From positions 192,973-256,972 of the forward strand of contig NZ_FOTT01000001.1 in the NCBI RefSeq assembly GCF_900114655.1: DNA of 64,000 nucleotides, written 5' to 3'. The DNA comes from Candidatus Frackibacter sp. WG13 (lineage in GTDB: Bacteria; Bacillota; Halanaerobiia; Halobacteroidales; Acetohalobiaceae). Below the pieces are notes generated by a model. It was not told the DNA's origin. It saw only the letters and a program-made list of their open reading frames with translations, and searched no databases. How positions within the stretch are numbered: position 1 is the first letter of the stretch; each line of letters opens with the position of its first letter. Made by a program: the position numbers and the translations under genes. Positions 61,798-64,000 of the stretch are shown piece by piece.

Positions 61798-62787
61798 TCA
61801 CAGATTCATTGCGTTTCTTACTTCCTCCATTGTTTCTTGGGCTAACTTTCTAGCCTTTTTAGCACCCGCATTTAAAATATCATCAATCTGTTCAGGATTT
61901 GCCTTTAATTCTTCTCGTTTAGCTCGAATCTTAGCTAATTCATTAGTTAAAACATCTTTTAAATTCCTTTTACAGTCCATACATCCAATCCCTGCCTCAC
62001 GACAGCCTGTTGCTAATTCTTCTACTTCTGTTGTATTAAATATATTATGATAATCATAAACAGAGCAAACATCTGGATTACCAGGGTCCTTTAATCGGAT
62101 ACGTTGTGGATCGGTTACCATCTCTCTTACTTTATCTTCTATCTCTTCTTCACTATCACCTAAAAAGATAGCGTTACCATAACTCTTACTCATCTTACGT
62201 CCATCAGTTCCTAATAATTTAGGCACTTTAGTTAATTTAGGTTCTGGTTCTGGAAGTATTTCATCATCTTCACCATAAAGGTAATTAAATCTTCGCGCAA
62301 TTTCACGTGTTAGTTCTAAGTGTGGTAATTGATCTTTACCCACTGGTACAGTATCACCTTTATATAATAAAATATCTGCTGCTTGTAAGACTGGATAACC
62401 TAATAAACCATAAGGAACAGAATTACCCAAGTTTAATTCCTCAATCTGTTCCTTATAAGTTGGAACCCGCTCTAGACGACCAACTGAAGTAATCATTGAA
62501 AATAACAGATGTAATTCGGCATGTTCTTTAACATCAGACTGAACAAAAATAACACTCTCTTCTGGATCAATACCAGCACTAATCCAGTCTATCACTAGCT
62601 CTCGCGTGTTATCTTTTATATCATCAGTTTGATCATACTTAGTAGTTAAAGCATGCCAATCTGCTACTTCAAAATAACAATCATACTCCTTCTGTAGTTC
62701 TACCCAATTTTCTAATACTCCTACTAAATGACCTACATGCAACTTGCCAGTAGGTCGCATTCCACTTAATATTCTTCCTTTTGCCAT
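61798..62787 (-). CDS. trpS: tryptophanyl-tRNA synthetase
   Basis: 329 aa, full length. Class I motif HVGH in PTGKLHVGHLVGVL and KMSKS in LLGTDGRKMSKSYGNAI. GNSVPYGLLGYPVLQAADILLY is diagnostic of TrpRS. The gene is 15 bases from the M50 peptidase gene and has no T-box leader of its own. Confidence 0.97.
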   Translation of the reverse strand: MAKGRILSGMRPTGKLHVGHLVGVLENWVELQKEYDCYFEVADWHALTTKYDQTDDIKDNTRELVIDWISAGIDPEESVIFVQSDVKEHAELHLLFSMITSVGRLERVPTYKEQIEELNLGNSVPYGLLGYPVLQAADILLYKGDTVPVGKDQLPHLELTREIARRFNYLYGEDDEILPEPEPKLTKVPKLLGTDGRKMSKSYGNAIFLGDSEEEIEDKVREMVTDPQRIRLKDPGNPDVCSVYDYHNIFNTTEVEELATGCREAGIGCMDCKRNLKDVLTNELAKIRAKREELKANPEQIDDILNAGAKKARKLAQETMEEVRNAMNL

Positions 62788-62802
62788 AATTGATTCCTCC
62801 CT

Positions 62803-63393
62803 TTACAAAAGTAGTCTATAAAAAATAATCCAAACTGGTCCTATAATTTTACCTAATAAGCCTGTAAAGACAAAGAATAACAAAATAAAAGGACCATAAG
62901 CCTCAATTTCATGCAAAATCTTATCAAATTTTCTTGGTAGTAACCCTTTTAAAATTTTCGAACCATCTAATGGTGGCAACGGAATTAAATTAAATATAGC
63001 TAAACCTAAGTTAATTCCAACTCCTAATTTTAGAAAAATAGCCACTACTGTCGGTAAATTAAATGCAAAATTCTTAAATAGAACAGCAAATATAACTGCT
63101 AGAAATATATTAGCTAATGGACCTGCTAGCCCTACAAACATCATCCCTTGGCGAGAGTTAGAAAAATACCTCGGATTAATCTGCACCGGCTTAGCCCAAC
63201 CAAACCTTTGGGTGATTAATAAAACTAAAGTCCCCATCAAACTTAAATGAGCCAATGGATTCAAAGTTAATCTTCCCGTCATTCCTGGTGTTGGGTCTCC
63301 CAATAAGTCTGCCATCTTGCCATGAGCATACTCATGAAGCGATATAGATAATAATACTAATGGAATCAAAAGTATAAAACGAGCTATCTGCAT
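62803..63393 (-). CDS. site-2 protease family (M50) membrane metallopeptidase
   Basis: 196 aa, five or six membrane helices. Zinc motif LSLHEYAHGKMADLLGD and the distal Asp in LIPLPPLDGSKIL. Similar to YwhC/YdcA-type small rhomboid-like S2P homologues without a PDZ domain. Substrate unknown. The next gene upstream abuts it by one base. Confidence 0.92.
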   Translation of the reverse strand: MQIARFILLIPLVLLSISLHEYAHGKMADLLGDPTPGMTGRLTLNPLAHLSLMGTLVLLITQRFGWAKPVQINPRYFSNSRQGMMFVGLAGPLANIFLAVIFAVLFKNFAFNLPTVVAIFLKLGVGINLGLAIFNLIPLPPLDGSKILKGLLPRKFDKILHEIEAYGPFILLFFVFTGLLGKIIGPVWIIFYRLLL

Positions 63394-64000
63394 CTATTCA
63401 CTACACTCCTTCTTTAATTCTTTTAAACAATCTTTAAGATACTTATATTCATCTTCATAACTATTAAAATTCCCATTTAGTTTTGCCTTCTTAACTTTTT
63501 GCAATGCCTTTTTGAAATAAGGCCCAGGCTTATATCCTAAATCAATAATATCTTTGCCTGTTACTTCTAATTCTATCCTTCTCAAATTTAAAAAATAATC
63601 TTGAATCCAGTCTTTAACTTCATCCTCATCAGTTAATAATACTAAATATAATATTTCTTCAGTACTTAATGGTTCTAAATGATAATATACTTTACTAGGT
63701 TTTATATCTGAACTAGATAACAAGTTCAAAATATCTTTGGCTTCATTCTTAGCAAAAATCACTTTATCAATTAAGGCCTTAGAAAACTTCAATCTTAATA
63801 ATAAATGCTTAATGACGTGCTCAGATAAAGACTTAGTTAAAATTATTAGATATAACTGCCAAATTTTTATTGTTACATCCTCAGTTATTTCTAAATGCTC
63901 AAGCCAATCATTTATCCAAGGAATTTCTAAGGCTAAACGATATTCTTCTTCCCCCCAGGTTAATTTAGGATGAAAATACGCCAATAATCCAAACTTATCT
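63394..64000 (-). CDS. CCA tRNA nucleotidyltransferase/poly(A) polymerase family, C-terminal part (cut by window edge)
   Basis: The frame is open to the window end and encodes at least the last 200 residues. LSSSDIKPSKVYYHLEPLSTEEILYLVLL and LEVTGKDIIDLGYKPGPYFKKALQKV match the RNA-binding tail of CCA-adding enzymes of the polymerase-beta superfamily. The catalytic head would lie beyond 64000, so the family member (CCA or poly(A)) cannot be fixed. Confidence 0.78.
   Translation of the reverse strand, partial: DKFGLLAYFHPKLTWGEEEYRLALEIPWINDWLEHLEITEDVTIKIWQLYLIILTKSLSEHVIKHLLLRLKFSKALIDKVIFAKNEAKDILNLLSSSDIKPSKVYYHLEPLSTEEILYLVLLTDEDEVKDWIQDYFLNLRRIELEVTGKDIIDLGYKPGPYFKKALQKVKKAKLNGNFNSYEDEYKYLKDCLKELKKECSE

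Noticed and set aside
62788-62802. T-box leader for trpS
   Set aside because: Only 15 bases separate trpS from the upstream gene, too short for a T-box.
1-64000. CRISPR array, rRNA or tRNA genes
   Set aside because: No regularly spaced repeats, rRNA segments or cloverleaf-forming stretches were noticed on either strand, including at the island edges.

Overview
The window looks like a low-GC, flagellated, diderm member of the Firmicutes, most probably the order Halanaerobiales. The reasons are the AT-rich DNA, a CodY/HslVU/TopA/DprA/YifB and SRP-SMC gene order of Bacillus/Clostridium type, the sporulation-family genes spoVS, gerW-like and dacF, and an LptF/LptG-type permease that implies an outer membrane. 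No rRNA is present, so the placement is inference. Nearly everything lies on the minus strand, and the only convincing plus-strand gene is at 57241-57936.

Layout. 1-7.4 kb is conserved backbone: start of flgB, codY, hslU, hslV, topA, a Smg/DUF494 gene and dprA. 7.4-34.8 kb is an arsenic island inserted between dprA and yifB (comM), which are close neighbours in related genomes. 34.8-52.2 kb is backbone again: yifB, yraN, an Lpt permease, rnhB, rbgA, lepB, rplS with an L19 leader, a SPOUT methyltransferase, trmD, rimM, a KH protein, rpsP, ffh, ylxM, ftsY, a tandem JAMM-like protein, smc and spoVS. 52.3-64 kb holds a prenyltransferase, a radical-SAM protein, rluB, nitric oxide reductase norCB, a siroheme Fe-S protein, dacF, gerW-like, DUF2953, scpB, scpA, trpS, an M50 peptidase and the 3' part of a CCA-transferase gene.

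The island in transcription order. (i) A cytoplasmic-type molybdopterin oxidoreductase (717 aa) with its own promoter and operator. (ii) arsR1-arsD-arsA1-arsA2-CC protein-acr3, the arsenite efflux operon. (iii) arsR3 followed by a decayed tract (cysteine desulfurase, glutaredoxin and thioredoxin remnants plus an intact 54-codon gene) and ccdA. (iv) arsR2-arsP-redox disulfide protein, then a cysteine desulfurase-like gene, an Fe-S protein and an MFS transporter. (v) A PhnD-like binding protein, histidine kinase and NarL-type regulator. (vi) arrA-arrB-torD-polyferredoxin-tatA, a respiratory arsenate reductase set with chaperone and Tat component. (vii) A partly broken molybdenum section (modB remnant, modC, moaA/MOSC remnant, moeA, tatC). 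The Arr enzyme would respire As(V) outside the membrane. The sensor genes would switch it on. ArsD/ArsA/Acr3, and possibly ArsP, would export trivalent arsenic.

Most interesting signals. The promoters of arsR1 and of the orphan molybdoenzyme carry the same palindrome (CATATAAA-N6-TTTATAT) just downstream of near-consensus -10 boxes, so ArsR1 probably controls the enzyme. arsR2 and arsR3 share a different operator (TATATTA-N8-TAATATA). ArrB has Asp in place of one cluster cysteine. A 44-bp inverted repeat brackets tatC-moeA-modC, and one copy abuts a GC-richer, strongly structured tract of unknown identity. All identifications rest on reading motifs and gene order; no database search was possible.
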